A DNA stretch of 64,000 nt from Nautilus pompilius (GCA_018389105.1 JACATO010001128.1:860017-924016); one strand, 5' to 3'; counted from the stretch's first letter, positions 1-14,112 are shown. Notes: generated by a model from the letters alone, not told the origin. A program made the numbers and translations.

Positions 1-313
1 GATCGAAACTTTGCAAACCATCATTGTACCGTGTGCTCATTTGCTGTGTCTTCGCCCCATGTTTGCTTAAATGTTATGAGTTACCTCACTCGCTTTGTGG
101 CTTAGTTTTAACTTGTGAAGCAAAATGACATGGAAAACATTTCTATCCATGCTTCACTAATATCCATTTTAGGATTTTTAAAAAGGTAGGTTTTGCATAA
201 TGTATGCCAAGGCACACGCTACAAAACGATATATAACTTATCTACATACACCTTCATAAGCATGCAAAAGATGAACCCCAAATTAACTTGACATAAAACC
301 TGACAAAACTTTT

Positions 314-436
314 GTAACGACCTAATATTTGCATGCTAGATTTCAAACTGTCAAATTTCACAATTTCAGTCATTTTCCCATCAGGTCTGCGGAAAACGAC
401 AGAGCCATAAGGACTCCAGTATGTTAAGGTGAGGCT
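314..436 (-). CDS. Possible orphan exon, unrecognised
   Basis: A stop-free stretch between a possible acceptor (TACAATAG) and a possible donor (CAG/GTTTTA) would read TYWSPYGSVVFRRPDGKM and on to GRYKSFVR. Its amino-acid make-up is less AT-biased than the surroundings and looks protein-like. I know no family for it. It could be an exon of the AK-like gene, of a neighbour, or chance. Confidence 0.2.
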
Positions 437-1999
437 ATTGTACAAATCCAATCAGTTTAATTTGACTTTTTATCAAGCAAAATTAGCAAAATCCAGAAAC
501 ATGCAACATGCTCAGCCATGGCTATAGATACAAAGACCCTCTCACAAAAAGCAAATACAGTAAACAATCTGTTATCCAGCCCTAATGGGAGCTGAAGACG
601 ATCAGATACCTGGATGGACTATTTTTAAATAAGTGCTGTTACTTATGTAACAGTTTCTTATTCTTTCTCTAGTTTTCTGCTCAATAGTAAAAACACAAAG
701 AGCTTTATTTTCTTTGGATTACTTACCAAAAGCCTAGATAAACTATTATTAGTATCCTTAGATGACATATTGCAAGGATTACAATTATTATCACTGATAA
801 AAAATCAATAGCATGGAAAACACAATCAGAGAAGTGTAAAGGATGCTACCCATCTGATAAGAGGCAATCTGAATATGCAAGGACATTGAATACAGCTCCC
901 CTCGTGACTCACTCAAGAACTACAAAGGATGGATAGACAAAAATAAACTGATATTGGCTTATATTGGAAAAGTCAACTAACTCAACGAGTCAGTTATCTG
1001 AAGGTCAGATAACAGGTTTTTATTGTATATATGTTTGAAACTATGTAGTTTATGGCATTTTTATTGTATTTCTGGTTAGTCCTGCATCAGAAAAATATTT
1101 GTTAGTCTAGTGTTTTCAAAAAGCAGCAAGCCTTAAGTGATGTAATCACCTAGTTGAAATTATCAGTGAGATAGAAAACTTGTTAAGCTTCTCTGATTAC
1201 CCATACTATCACAGATACAAATAATTATCCATGCTTGCAAAGATGCAGTCAGATTTTCTCTCAGAATTTATAAAGAAAACAAACAATAAAAGTCTTAAAC
1301 AGTGCACATGTTGGAGCAACAATGTATTTTGGCAAGAAAGCATGATGTATTGAGTTATGAAGAAATCTGAAATAAGAGACAGCCTATCATAGAAGAGGGT
1401 TGCTGAGGAGTAGAAAACAAACAAACTTATAGTGTACTGAGCTTGTTAATTTTAATTTCTAATAAATATGTTAACGAATCTAAGAATTATTTTTCTTGTG
1501 TTTTTTATTCTTTCCACACAATTTTTGATATTCTAGTCCATGAAAAATAATTCATATAATGCATAAATGTAGGGTTTTTCTTTAAAAAAAGTGTGTCATA
1601 AACAGCTGTTAAACATTAACAAAAACATTATTACATAAGTATTGCATTCAGTGGATTTTAATTCATGGGGTGGCAACACAAATAAAAGAACTTAAGAGTT
1701 ACAGCTGTTCTTAGCTAAAGAAAAACTACTGTCATAGTTTTTAGTGTTGTGTTATGGAGTTGTAGTAATTGGACTGGACATCAGTTTCCTAAAGATCCCT
1801 AATTAGGGAAAAACTTTACTGTTGCCATACAAAGAGACTTGTGGAATCTGACTACATGGCAGAAAAAATACACGATGGTAAGTTTACATCTTCATGAAAC
1901 CTAATCTGAGACATATCCCGATTTATAAAATAGACAATGCTGTGCATGAAAACTGAAATTTCATTCACGGAAACAAAATTTCATGTGGTCTACATGGAG

Positions 2000-4030
2000 A
2001 TTAATTAATGATTAGTTAACATATGACAGAATCTGGTAAGGTGTCAAAAACTATATAAACAGAGGTCATTTGCTATCTGATTCACTCTGGCTACTGTATC
2101 ACTAGCAGTATGGAAAGCATTACGTCCTCCTGTTAGTTCTTGTGAAGTTCTGCTTATGAACAGCATTTTGTTGTTGTCCTCGGGTGGGGAAAACTGGCAA
2201 AAGTATTCAAAGGAAAGACTACCTCATTCTGAAACTTATTTGTTGGTGTTGGTAAGAACAGTAAGTACATGGTAACAAAAGAGCATGTGCTGAATATCAC
2301 CCAAATGCTGCACGTGGAGAGAAAACGACTCTCAAGAAGATTCAGCAACTGGACATCAATGTTCCATGGTCTCTTGTCAAAGAGAGTACATCCTTCAGTG
2401 TGCAAAAAGTTCTAAGACATCCAGAAAAAAAAAAAAACAAATAGCATCTGTAGTAGTTATCAGACAATTACTCTTTGAGCATAGCCAGTAGGATCTGGTT
2501 AATGTGCAAACTATGAAAGCTTTATCCTACTCTACATGGAGTACCTGACAAAGTTACACACGATTTACCCACTTCAATCCAAGGTGTCAACAGAGTAGAA
2601 TCATTCATAAGCTGTCACTGATTTTTCTGGACTTCAATGCGCCATATATTCTACAGTCAGATGATGAGCATGAGTTTATAGCCCAAGTTATTGAAAAACT
2701 GCCTAGTCACTGGACAGTTAGTTTTTATGAATGGATAACCAAATCATCCTCAAAACTAACAATCACTGGAGCAAGGGAATGGTAACATGAAACTAAAACT
2801 TATGGCCTGGATGAGAATAAACAATAGTTCTAGCTTTCTTCAGTAGTCTATCAACATGCGATACCATGAGACCATCAAGATGGAGTTATACAAAACTTAG
2901 ATCGGTAACAAACCTCGTTGTGGGTTGACTTCCATGTTATTAGCTAAATTCTCCATATGGCTTGACATAGCTGTTATGGAGATGGTGATAAAGGATATGC
3001 TGAGGGTGGTATTTCCTACCAAAACCAGTGCCTTTGCTGCTAATAGACATCCTACCAGTACTCCACCAACTGACTTTGCACAAATGTTTGCTACCATACC
3101 CAGACTCAGAATCACCACATCTAATGTTGACTCCAGTAAGGCCATAGCACCTACCACAAATCTATCAACAAAAACTGATGTCACATCTCCAAAACACCCT
3201 GCAAAATTGGCAAGAACGGAAGCTTAAAAGGCAATTATTATCCAGAACAACAGAATGATAGCTTGGAGTAACCAATCCTTTAGAGTTATAGGAACAGGTG
3301 ACAATATCACTCTACCAGTTTCCTGGTTTAACCACACTAAAGGAAATCCACCAAATGTTATTGGAATGATGCTAGCATTTGAAAAGTCTGGCTATGTGAA
3401 TGGCACAAAAAGTGGAGTCGTAAAAGGAAAAGTAGCTTGGAATCAGTTGGAAGCTGAAGATGTTCCACCAGAAAAAAACTTAACACCTTGGAGATAGTAC
3501 ATGCCTAAGGTGTGTGTATGATGGAAAAGGTTTCACAGTGTTCCTGTATGAAGGCTGGTTAAAATGTACCAGTGCACATCATGATTAATTGGCAAATTAT
3601 ATGTTGTGCAATGGACAGAGATAGTGTTCAATACATTGTCATAATTTACTATTGAGAACTATATTAGGTTTTATTACAGATTGATAAGATAATGGTATTG
3701 TATTCAAAGAATAACTCTGTGTTTATTGTTTTTCTCTCTTCTATTTCATATTTAAAACTTTATATATGTTATTGCTGGAATTTGTTAAATGTTAAAGCTA
3801 GTTCATTTTATATGCTATAACTTTATGTGTTGAAGTTAGCATTAGGCCATAGTTTATCTATTCCATTTGATTTTAAATGTAGGATAAGATAAAAATGATA
3901 TTTATAAGTTCTATATTTCATGAGATGTAAAGATGATTTGTCCAATTCATGAAATATATATTAGTACAGTATGTGTGCAAAGCACCTAAAATAGTATGTG
4001 AATGTCAGTAAACATTTCCTGCAGGGCACC
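2000..4030 (+). mobile_element. KRBA2/SCAND3-type integrase element, relic copy A
   Basis: Broken plus-strand frames match the DDE integrase seen in animal KRBA2/SCAND3-like proteins and Ginger-type transposons. KYMVTKEHV is near 2260. An integrase core near 2630-2710 reads PYILQSDDEHEF (family form P.ILQSDNG.EF), followed by LMAWMR near 2800 and YHETIKMEPY-like residues. A C-terminal domain at 3298-3497 contains GDNITLPV, VIGMMLAF and GVVKGKVAWNQLE. Several stops and frameshifts interrupt it. No reverse transcriptase is visible within the roughly 2 kb, which favours a DNA transposon over an LTR element. The ends are set by comparison with the copies at 20.4 and 26 kb and are approximate. This copy has diverged most of the three. 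Confidence 0.75.
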
Positions 4031-5604
4031 TGTCTATTTCATGTTATAAACAATACCCTAAATCTTGGTAAATTACTTAACTGTATTAGTTTTCCCTGCT
4101 ATATCTAATAATGTCATTACTCCAATCTCTTACATTGTGTATTGTTTAAAATCAAGCAGTGACTTCTCAGTTCTAGGCCTTCATCACCCAGAATATAACT
4201 ATTCTGTTCTGTTTATTTAGCTGATATGTATCAGTTCATGATTAGTAAAACTAATTTATTCTTCCATTCTAAAGCTTCAGTTTTTTTTAATTTTGCCTTC
4301 TTACAGAGCACTATTATCTTCAGGCCTTTTTTTTTTTGCTATGAATGTGTGTTCTACTTGCTTCCCCAGGGAAACTTTTATAATATAAAAAGAGACATAC
4401 CAGACTACTGAATAGAGAAAACCATTTACCTATGCTAATAAAGCTTAAACAGACTTCCACTGAGGCATGGGATTGTGTAGCCTCACTCCATGTTGCAAAA
4501 AGAGGAATTCATAGAGTTAAGCTGTATTACTACTAGTTACAAACTGAAATGTTGAAATGCATGACAGTTAATCAATATGTTATTATATAAAATCAGCTGC
4601 ACAAATAACTTAGTTACATGAATGTCAGGGTAAAACATTAGTATAAATCCAAGATGCTGTTGCCTTGCATCACTCATTCCACAATTTGCAAACATCATCA
4701 ATCATCAATCTTCTGAAAAAGCTATAAGATGCAGACATAAAAATTAAATAACAACAATGAAATTACACAGAGTTTTTCACTACTTCACAAAACACAACCA
4801 GATTTATATTCGCTTTGGTGTCTAGAAAGATGAGCTAGGAAAGTTAAAAAATGATTTTGTGTGTACTTGGTTTTGTATGTTGATACCTCTTTGTAGCTGA
4901 AAAAGAATCTACAGAAGTAAGAATCAGGTTCTTTTTGTGAGACTCCTTTACTTACATCTCAGGTTTTCATAAATAAAAGCATGTCACAACCTTGTTCCCA
5001 GAAATAAATGTATTGTCTTTGAAAGGTTGAGCTCATCTAGACTTGATGAACTTCTGAGATGAAATTTGCTGCAAACATGAGAGGTACAATGCAGGTTGTC
5101 AAATTCAAAATGATATCCTCACTTCATTGACACATTATGAAGACTTGAAAGTTCTATTAAGTAAAAATTAATAACTAAACAGGTAATTTTGAGTGATATG
5201 TACATTACTTCAAAATAAGGGAAGATAAAGAAAATCGTGAAGTTACATTTCTTCTTATTTTCACTGTTTCTTGCAGTAAGAATTAGTCAAAGCACTCCAA
5301 AATTTGGTTGGACAATGTCTGGGATCAACTATACGAGCTTCCAGTGAAAGGGTCTAACAGTCCAGATTTTTAGACAATAGAGTAACTGTGGATGGGAGTG
5401 AATGCCCAATGAAAATCCCAAACTACCCAATTTCAACACCTGTTATTTTCAGCTTACAAGAACCACAACATCACAAAGGTTATAGTTGGTGCTTTTTTTT
5501 TTACCCTGGGGACAGTTGTTGTGTTCTGTCTTAGCTATGCAGCAGATCTGAAAAGTGTTCTGATAAATAGTGGACTGTAGCTCAATATGAAGATCATGTG
5601 AACA

Positions 5605-5628
5605 AAACACACACACACACACACACAT
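5605..5628. repeat. (AC)n microsatellite
   Basis: Twelve AC dinucleotides. Confidence 0.95.
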
Positions 5629-6089
5629 ATACCATTCTGTATCCTTCAAGAACCTATCACACTGACAGCCAAAACCTTCTCTCAGAAATCAGAAATCACT
5701 GGTGTGTGCTTTCGCAACAGGGGAAAAGTGATATTCAAACACCAAATTCAAATTCAAACAAATCCCCATTAAAACTGAAATACTATAAACATAATACATA
5801 TCAAAACATCATAATTTTAAACCCAGAAAACTAATAGCTCTTTAAAAAAAATAGTTGCACTTTTTTCAGGCTAAGGATTACCTGTAAAAGGTAAGAAATT
5901 GACCATCTGTGGTTTTTGTTAATATGTGGAGAGTACACAACATGTAGAAAGTATAACTTTGATGATTTATCTGAAAATAAAAAAACAAAACAGAATAAAT
6001 ACTCTTCCATCATGTTCACACCATCTCCTTCTCAAACTTGATTAATGGTAAAAACCTCAGCAACACAAAGTTTAATAATCAAAACAATA

Positions 6090-6268
6090 TTTATTAAAAT
6101 GATTATAACATGAACCCTGCAGCTCACAGACCATGTCTTAGAGATAAGGGCTTCATCTCAATGCTAATAAATTTGAAGTCCTTGAAAGTATAAGCCACAA
6201 AGTCAAAGTACTTCCTCCCAGAGCCTGGTAGTAATGGATCTACTTACGGTGATCTCAGTTCCATCAAC
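6090..6268 (-). other. Candidate terminal exon B / 3' UTR of the AK-like gene
   Basis: A good acceptor (TTTGCAG) is followed by GTTGATGG. Joined to exon 5 in phase 1 it reads GGT TGA, ending the protein as FAFG. An AATAAA lies at 6095-6090, about 175 bases downstream, as expected of a short 3' UTR. This competes with the candidate at 9.2 kb; nothing in the sequence decides between them. Confidence 0.25.
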
Positions 6269-9177
6269 CTGCAAATATAGTAAAGTTGTGTTGTTTGCTA
6301 GTGCCTACTTTTATAAGGCCTGGTTTCCCCTTACATCTAAACATGAAGAGTTCTAGTAGGGCTTTCCCCACACATCCACATTCCTTAAGGAAGGAAATAG
6401 GAAACCACCTTAACTGTTGGTTTCCTTGGTATGGCTCTGGGCCAAGAATCTGCTCATTGGCAGACTACTGATGGTAATGATAATGACTTTTAGAGGGAGA
6501 GTTTAAATTATAGAATCTCATTTTTGTCCTGTAGTCTACTAAAAATGTAGTGTCATACTTTGCAAAGTTAAAAATTCTTTGCACACCTTAAGCCTGACAA
6601 CAGAAATTAAATACCATAAGTCTTTTTATTATTAGCAACAGACAAGCAATCATCCAACTATATTTTATTTTTATAATTTATATGATGATGACTTGTCTTT
6701 GTAAACAATATAAATTTATTCACTGTTCTATAAATGTTGTAAATTGTTTTAAAAAAGTATTTGATAGTATTTTAAATATATAATCAATCATATAAAATAA
6801 TTTTAAAAAATAACTTTAAAAAGTAGATACTCTACCTTGAACTCTCCCAAGTGTATTTTGAGATAAGTTCATCGTAAAAGTGGTTTCAGTATGTTATATA
6901 GAATTTTATTAAGAACTATTTGTATTAAAATATTCAAATTTTCTACAAATAAAGTCTTAATTTTGTGTGTTGACTAGAAGATCCTTATAATAATAATACT
7001 CTACTTCTAAAAATTAAGCAGTATTTTTTTTTTTAAATAAAAGCATTTTCAAATTAGTTTTATATAAGAAATGTTCAAGTGAAATTTGACTGGAGTAGAA
7101 TCACTTTAATTATATCTGGCCAAGTTCCAGCTGAATGCCCCTAGTATTATTTATGTACACAAAATGTATAGATGACAAGTTAAATATCTGAAACATTTGC
7201 AAACCAATGAACTGTACTTTGATTTATACAATTTTGGCACATATTATCTTTATTAGTTACATTCAGATCTGACTTTGCATTAAAACAATCTATAATTATT
7301 CCTTACTTTAAAACCATTATTGAATACCATCAACATGTTACTTTAATTTAAATGAATTAATGTGACACTGATATATACACACAGTTCAGTCAAAATTAGA
7401 TCAAAGGAGAGCATATTGATGATTTTACAAATTTACATATAATTTCTTTTTTTTTTTTTCATCTTGAAAGCTGTTAATAATTCTTTCTTAACCTTTCAGA
7501 TAGTCAAAGATCTGAAACCACATTACTTCATTATTTGAGTCGAAAGAACGCCCTGTGTTAACAGAGTGCAAATAAAACTTTTTCTGCAGTCATCTGTTCC
7601 GATAAGACATCTTTAATGATCATTTGTTAAAACTTTAAAATTAAAAAAAAAAAAAAAGTGTATTTTTAAAAAAAATTCTCTGCAATAATTATGTTACAGA
7701 CAATTAATTTCAGATATATAACCAATTAAAACAATGTAACTCTAGTAATTTGCTGTATTTATTAATTTATGAAAATAATAAATTCTGGATCATCATCACT
7801 ATAGGGAAAAAAATGCAGTAAACTACAATAGAGTGAGTGGGAATAGAAGAGAGAATGAAATCAATGGCTAGGAAAGCGGTATATTATAAATAAAAATGGT
7901 ACATATCAATAATCTAGGGAAATATATTCAAAAGAGAAAAAAAAAATCAATATGAAAAGGAGTATTAAAGTCAGATGTTGCTCTGAAAACAATAAAATCT
8001 ATTCAGGATCTGACAAAGCATAAACCTACTCCAGCTTTAATACATTTTTAAGCACTAAGATTTTACTGAGCGAATCCATGCATGAAGCTGAGAATAAGTG
8101 ATGCTAACTAATTTTTTTTTTAGGCTTTTATTTGCTTGATCTTTCACCGATAAACTCAGCAACAGTCTAATAATTTTTACTTTATTTATAAATCAATTTT
8201 TAAAAAAGAATAACAAGCAGATGAGGCACAACATTTCACGTGATTCAATAATCTTCTATCTTTAGGTATCAAAACTCTTGGTAGAATACAAAATGTTTTG
8301 AATTTTCAAAATAATGGGTGAGACCTGATTTTGTCAATTACTCTCATCTCAGAGATCTGTGATGTATGATTGGCTTCCTTTGATTGGATTTGCTTGGAAA
8401 AAAAAAAAATTTTTTTTTATCATCAGCAACTCCATTGATGGATAAATATTCAAATTGTGGGAATGCATTCATATTAACGTAATATTTTCTGTCAATTCTA
8501 ATATATATACATATATATATATATATATTGGTAGATACATAAGCTCTAAAGTTTAAGTCAGACAACATAACTGGACAGTCAGATTCCAGGTTCCATCAAA
8601 AGGAATCAAAAAAAAAACAACAAACCATTACAGGAATGGTCCAAGTTAATCCCTATTACCTTATCCCAACATAGGTGAGTGTTAAACACTTCACAGCCTA
8701 TTGTATTTGCCTACTTCCTGGCTACTCTAATGATATGACCTAACTGGTTTGCTCCTGAAATCTAGATGTTAATTCATTAAATTTTCCTTATAGAAATGCA
8801 ACTAATATTTTTGTTTGTTTATAGCCCATCAATAACATTAGGTATATTTTACCTCTCTCATTTTAGGATATGTCCACTTTTAATATTTTTTCTACGAGTA
8901 GTTGACTGTTCTAGACAGAGAAAGCTGCTCACCTGCCCCTGACACATCTTACATCACACAAGAGGCCTGGACCAGCCTTTTGTTTAAAGCACATAACAAT
9001 TTTAGAAACATATCCTGCATTTCTACAAAATAAAATCACCTTAATTTCTAGAACTATAAATATAAAATAATGAATACATATGTTAAAAAATTCCACAAAT
9101 ACTTGAACAACAAAAAGAAAATATCCATTTTAAGTTGTTAAACTCTAATAAAAGAAAATAGCTTAGATCCAAGATAA

Positions 9178-9278
9178 TTAGAAGTGGGAGGCAAGCTGGC
9201 ATAGAACAGCAAGGATTTTTCCTGCAGGGGCTAGATACAGTCCTAAATTTTCTTTGTCTGTATTCCGCAGAAGCTGAA
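9178..9278 (-). CDS. Candidate terminal exon A of the AK-like gene
   Basis: A strong acceptor (TCTTCTGCTGCAG) is followed by a phase-1-compatible frame that joins the trailing G of exon 5 to read VQLLRNTDKENLGLYLAPAG and on to a TAA at 9180-9178. This would give a protein of about 307 residues. The same frame is open upstream to another acceptor at 9316. No standard AATAAA is close downstream. The phase match is one in three by chance and I know no homologue, so this is a weak call. Confidence 0.3.
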
Positions 9279-11743
9279 CTGCAGCAGAAGATATAGTGCA
9301 CTCTATCCCTACACATTCTTGATCATCCTGAATTGATCTAATTTAAAAAGTCAAAACACCTCCCCCCCCCGAATGCATTCAGGTAAATAGAACAGGTATA
9401 GACAAAGTATCAGTAATTTAAAGTACATATTTATCAAAAGATTCAATGAATTAGTCTTTTAAAAATATGCAAAGAGATAGTAACTAAAGTAAGGTAAGCT
9501 AACTACCTGAACTGATGATGAGATTATAAGAAACAAGGAATCAAAACTGAGCTGCAACCCTCAAACAATTATAAACTGTGTTAGCCAAACAAAGAACAGG
9601 AAACTATTCCCAGATTGCTGCTTCCATACTTTTCCTGTTTCTGTCATTTGTGTGACAGCACTTGGAAAGAGCACTTCCGGCTAATCAGCAGTAGGTAATA
9701 TGATACAGGTACAGAATTATGTATTGATTGGTGTGCACTGTGTGACATGCATTCTGAATCTGAGTTATATTCAATCCTGTTCAAGTGGGAAAAGAAAAAT
9801 CATGGTACATCACACATGCAGCTCCTAAAGAAGAAAAAGGAAAGAAAGAAACTCTTCAAGATGTGATATATATATATACATTAAAGCCTATTTATCCAAA
9901 CATTTGAAAACCCAATTATCCAAATTTACTCACATGCTCCCAATAAGTTCTGACCCAAAAATCCAAATGAACCAAAATGTTTCAAAGCTGCACTTCAAAT
10001 GATTTTTATTTCCCACTGCAAAAAATTTCTTGGATTGTTGCATCAACCGTTTCCAGCCGGTGCTGCTGCTGCAGCACAGCATTGTTGGTGCTGTATACAC
10101 TTTGCACATTGTTTTCAGAGCATGCAGATGCAAACCTACTGCTACTATTAATTTTTGCATTTGCTCTATTTAAGTATAGTATATTTTGTTACCATGGACC
10201 CTACAAACACTAAATAATCAATGCACTGTAGACACTTACTATTGGGTGCATAGAAAAACCAAAATACACCCAAACACCGAAAAAGAAAGGATCACACACA
10301 TAAAAAAGGCATAATCACTCATAAAGGCATAATCACTCATTAAAATTCCCTAGTTCACATTACTTACATGCTTTTTTAATCAACTATTCCAAGCACCTGT
10401 ATATCAAAATGCAAAGCAGTGAGCAGCAGTGCATATAAAATCATAAAAGAACAATTTTTACAGGCATAAAATGAGAAAATAAAGAATTAATTACACCTAA
10501 ATCATAAAAGTTTGCATGTCTAGAGTTAACATTAAAGGAAGGAGTTATCTGCAATTTAGAATTTGATGACTGGATTTTTTTTATTCAAACCAAATTATGC
10601 TCAATGGTGGTCAGTTTATTTCTACTTTGCCAGGTAACTTTGCTCAAGAGCCCAAAAGTAAAACATGTGATTGTTCAGATTGGCCAACAAGAACAGTTTT
10701 TAAATAAAAAGGCAGCTCTGGCAAGGAAATTGCATTCTCAGTAGAATGTCATGTCCAGTTATATTCAGGTTTTACTCCAGAGTTTGTTTTTAGATCTATA
10801 CAAAGTTACAGGCAATTATCAGAAATCACCATGGTCGCGAAACTCTTTCCAACCAATCATCAGTTATGTCAGTTAACCAGAATACCACCAGTTCGAATAC
10901 AGTAAGTTGTTACCCACAAGACTAAAAAGAAAATTAATAGAAAATATTCCATTTGTCAGACAAGAGATGTCCCGGGTAGACCAATACATCAAAAACTTAA
11001 CAGCAGAATGTGGGTTCAAAATAAGATCAGGCTAATTGTACAATATGAAAATAGAAATGCTTACTGTGAATTAGTATTGCACTCCAAGATGGGCTGCTCA
11101 GAATTAAACCCTGCTCTTGGCAACATATGAAACACAGTCACTAACCAGATTTAGTTAATATTAAAAAAGTGAGTGAAAATGTCCAAACTATCTCTAATTA
11201 GCTCAACAGTAATTATACATTATTTAAATTAATTCTGTTCTTAGAATAACGGATATATATATATATATCAGGGATACAATATAAAAAATTGTATTAAGAA
11301 CCATTTAACTCCCACACATCACATCATTTGTTTACAACACAACATAGAAAATCATGAACATTGTTTTGAGCAATTATATATTCTTAATTAACTGGTCTCT
11401 TGAACTTTGTGAATTATGCTATATATTAGTCATTAAATGGACCTAACAGAGAAGAGAAATAACTTTGTTTCTTTGAATCAAAATATGCTTAGCTTAGTTT
11501 TGATAAGAGAAGATATCATGGCTTATGGAATTTCACAAGCCAACTTTATCCATAATATGTTACAGTACTTATTTGTTGCCACCTGGGGCATTTATAAAAG
11601 CCTTAAGAAATCTATATTTTTATTCATAAATTAAACTATAGAAAGAAATAAAAACATACTAACAAGACATACAATTTAATAAATTAATAATGTACAGTAG
11701 ACAAGATGAAAATGATAAAATAAAGAATATATATACAATAGAA

Positions 11744-13041
11744 TGTTTCAAAAGTAACAGTGCAGTAAAGCAAAGCTGTTATGCAAAAAGATAAATATTT
11801 TCAGTCTTACAGAGAAAAGTACTTATTATATAAAAAACATATCAAAGGTAACAAATTTTATTTTAATTTTGTAAATTCTTAAACATTTGCAGAAAATTTA
11901 AAGCAATTGCTAAAAGTTTGTCCCTTCTGTTTGTAGGCAAAGTTAGGTGTCTACACATGTTTTCAAACACTTGCTGCAATTCTTCAGCCTGGATGCCATG
12001 AATGGCCTCTGAAATGTTAACCTTCATCTCTCCTATTCCTATTGTATGAGGATAGTTTGCATGGACCATGTTCTTGAGTTTTCCCCACAGATAGAAGTCT
12101 GGAGGGGTTAGGTCTTGAGAACAGGGTGGCCACAAACCATTAAAAAAATATGCAATCTTCAAAGACTGTACTGACTGCATGCATGCTGACATGTGCTATG
12201 TGTGCAGTTTCTCCATCCTGCTGGAATCTATCCATCTTGATTCCCCTCTTCAGTTAGTTTGTTGAAATCGTGGTGAATAATATTATTAATGTACCATTTG
12301 GAATTTATGGTATTTTTCAAAAAGTATTGGTCTAATGATATGCCCTCTGGAAAGAACACACACACTATACACAAATTTTTTGATCATGCAATGGTTTTAC
12401 AAGTATTGCATGAGAATTGTCTGTGGCCTCATCACTAAAGAAGGTACAGTCCAAAACTTGTTCCTCTCTTTTCTGTTTCTGTAAAATTTTGGAACCATTG
12501 GCAGAAGTTCACCCACTTTTCTGAACCTCAGAGTGAAAGTTCATGAACAACATGCACTTTATAGGGAAAAAACTTCATTTCCATACAGCTCTGTATGTAA
12601 GGGTTAGTGAGACATTGGCTTGTTGTGACAAGTATCTAAGCAACTTTCTTGGACTTCTTTGCAAACAGTTATTAAAAATATTAATATCCTGCCATGCATA
12701 ATCGGTCACAACTTTCAGCTGAGCACTCCGACTTGTTTAAAATGATAACAGTTTCCCAAAACTTCTCAATTAACACTTTTACAGAATTTCGATGAGGCAA
12801 TCTTCCTTCACCAAATTTCTCCCGAAACAAATCTTGCACATCATTAGTATATCCTTCCCATTATACTGATCAGCCTCACCATCAGTTTTAACCTTCAAGG
12901 CGACAGCATTTTGAACATAACATGCACTCCAATTATTATATGGGCTACAAGCTTAACTAAATAAGCATGCATTTAAAGCTATAGTTCACAAGCACATGAA
13001 ATATAAGTATTCCTTTTAGTGCACTGTTACTTTTGAAACAC
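11744..13041 (-). mobile_element. DUF4817/DDE-type Tc1-mariner-superfamily transposon relic with terminal inverted repeats
   Basis: Inverted termini TGTTTCAAAAGTAACAGTGC (11744) and the complement of the right end (13041) match over about 24 bases. Minus-strand remnants read in order. GRLPHRNSVKVLIEKFWET (12805 region) is the N-terminal helix-turn-helix, SDEATDN (12430 region) the first catalytic Asp, and QDGETAHIAHVS (about 12215) the second. PPCSQDLTPPDFYLWGKLKN (about 12130) carries the third, and a C-terminal segment ends the frame near 11863. Stops and frameshifts separate them. The right end abuts the Tc1 relic. Confidence 0.8.
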
Positions 13042-13044
13042 TAA

Positions 13045-14112
13045 TATTTGGTATCCTACCCCCCCTTTTTTAACTGCCTGAATATGCCTTGAGAGATTTG
13101 TAATTTTGAAATATCAGCTGGAATGTTATTCCAGGCATCTAGAAGCACTGCCCAGAATTGATCCTTGGATTTTTGGGCTATTATCCATTTATTAATTCTG
13201 CCCAAGTAGTCCCAAACATGTTCAGTAATATCAAATCAGAGATTTGTGGAGGCATCTTTAATAAATCTAGCACTCCACTCTCTTTTTTGCATTATCAGTA
13301 TGTTTTAATACCAATGGCAGTATGTTTTGGATTGTTGTCATGTTGACATAAATACAACTGAATAAAAACAGCATGGTGAATCAGAATTTTGTATCTGGTG
13401 ACATTGATATTTCCTTCAATTCTTACTAAATCTCCAACACCCATGCCCAAGATACACCTCCAAACCAAACCTGAATAGAGCCTTCACCATGCTTTACTAT
13501 AAGCTGCAGACATTTTCTTATGCTCTTCAATAACTCTTTTCCTTATATCCTCCCTTCTCTTAGATCCAAAAATTTCAAACTTTGATTCATCTGACCAAAA
13601 GACTTTGTTCCATTGGTCTTGAATCCAGTTATGGTGTTGGATGGCATATATTAGTTGGGGGTTTCTTGACTTCCATCTGTTCTTTAAGTCCACTTTGTCC
13701 CAAAGATCTCCATACTCTAGAATCATGAAACTGAAATCCTGAAGATTTTGCCAGATCTTGCTTTATCTCCTTGCTGGATGTCTTTTTTTTTTATCTCTCA
13801 GATCATTTTTGTTCAGGTACTAATAATCTTTTTTAGATAGGAATAAAAAAAAGGTATGAATAACCCAGAAAACTCAGAAACTGAACAAATATCTTTAAAT
13901 TACATGATAATTTCTTGAATGGCACAACTTGAAAATTTTGGTTATACCACTTATTTCGCATTATGTTTTACATTCTTAATGGAAAAGTATTATTTTATGT
14001 CTATTAACAATCATAATCTTTGCCATTTTTATTTAGATTTTATTCTGAAAAGAAACAAAACAAACATTAGTGTTTTTGTAAGGTTTTCTAAGACTTTTGC
14101 ACAGTACTGCAT
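13045..14112 (-). mobile_element. Tc1-like transposon relic
   Basis: Minus-strand frames read WNKVFWSDESKFEIFGSKRR (about 13620-13560), the Tc1 segment with the first catalytic Asp, preceded by RNPQLIYAIQHHNWIQ. Further matches follow in broken frames (GLEVYLGHGC). The sequence CTAAGACTTTTGCACAGTAC at 14090-14109 resembles a Tc1 terminus. The opposite terminus is not clear and may have been lost beside the neighbouring element. Confidence 0.7.

Larger units (their letters stand above)
4031..11743. other. AT-rich non-coding stretch
   Basis: Apart from the two candidate terminal exons and short (AC)n and (AT)n repeats, I see only AT-rich sequence with homopolymer runs. A moderately GC stretch at 6285-6475 may be dispersed repeat. 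Confidence 0.6.

Noticed and set aside
2000-4030. Possibility that the integrase relics are retroviral
   Set aside because: No reverse transcriptase, protease, gag or LTRs seen in any of the three copies; the integrase type is the KRBA2/Ginger kind.
9880-10220. Phrases such as AATTATCCAAATTT resembling Tigger-type non-autonomous elements
   Set aside because: Similarity is only impressionistic; no paired termini found.
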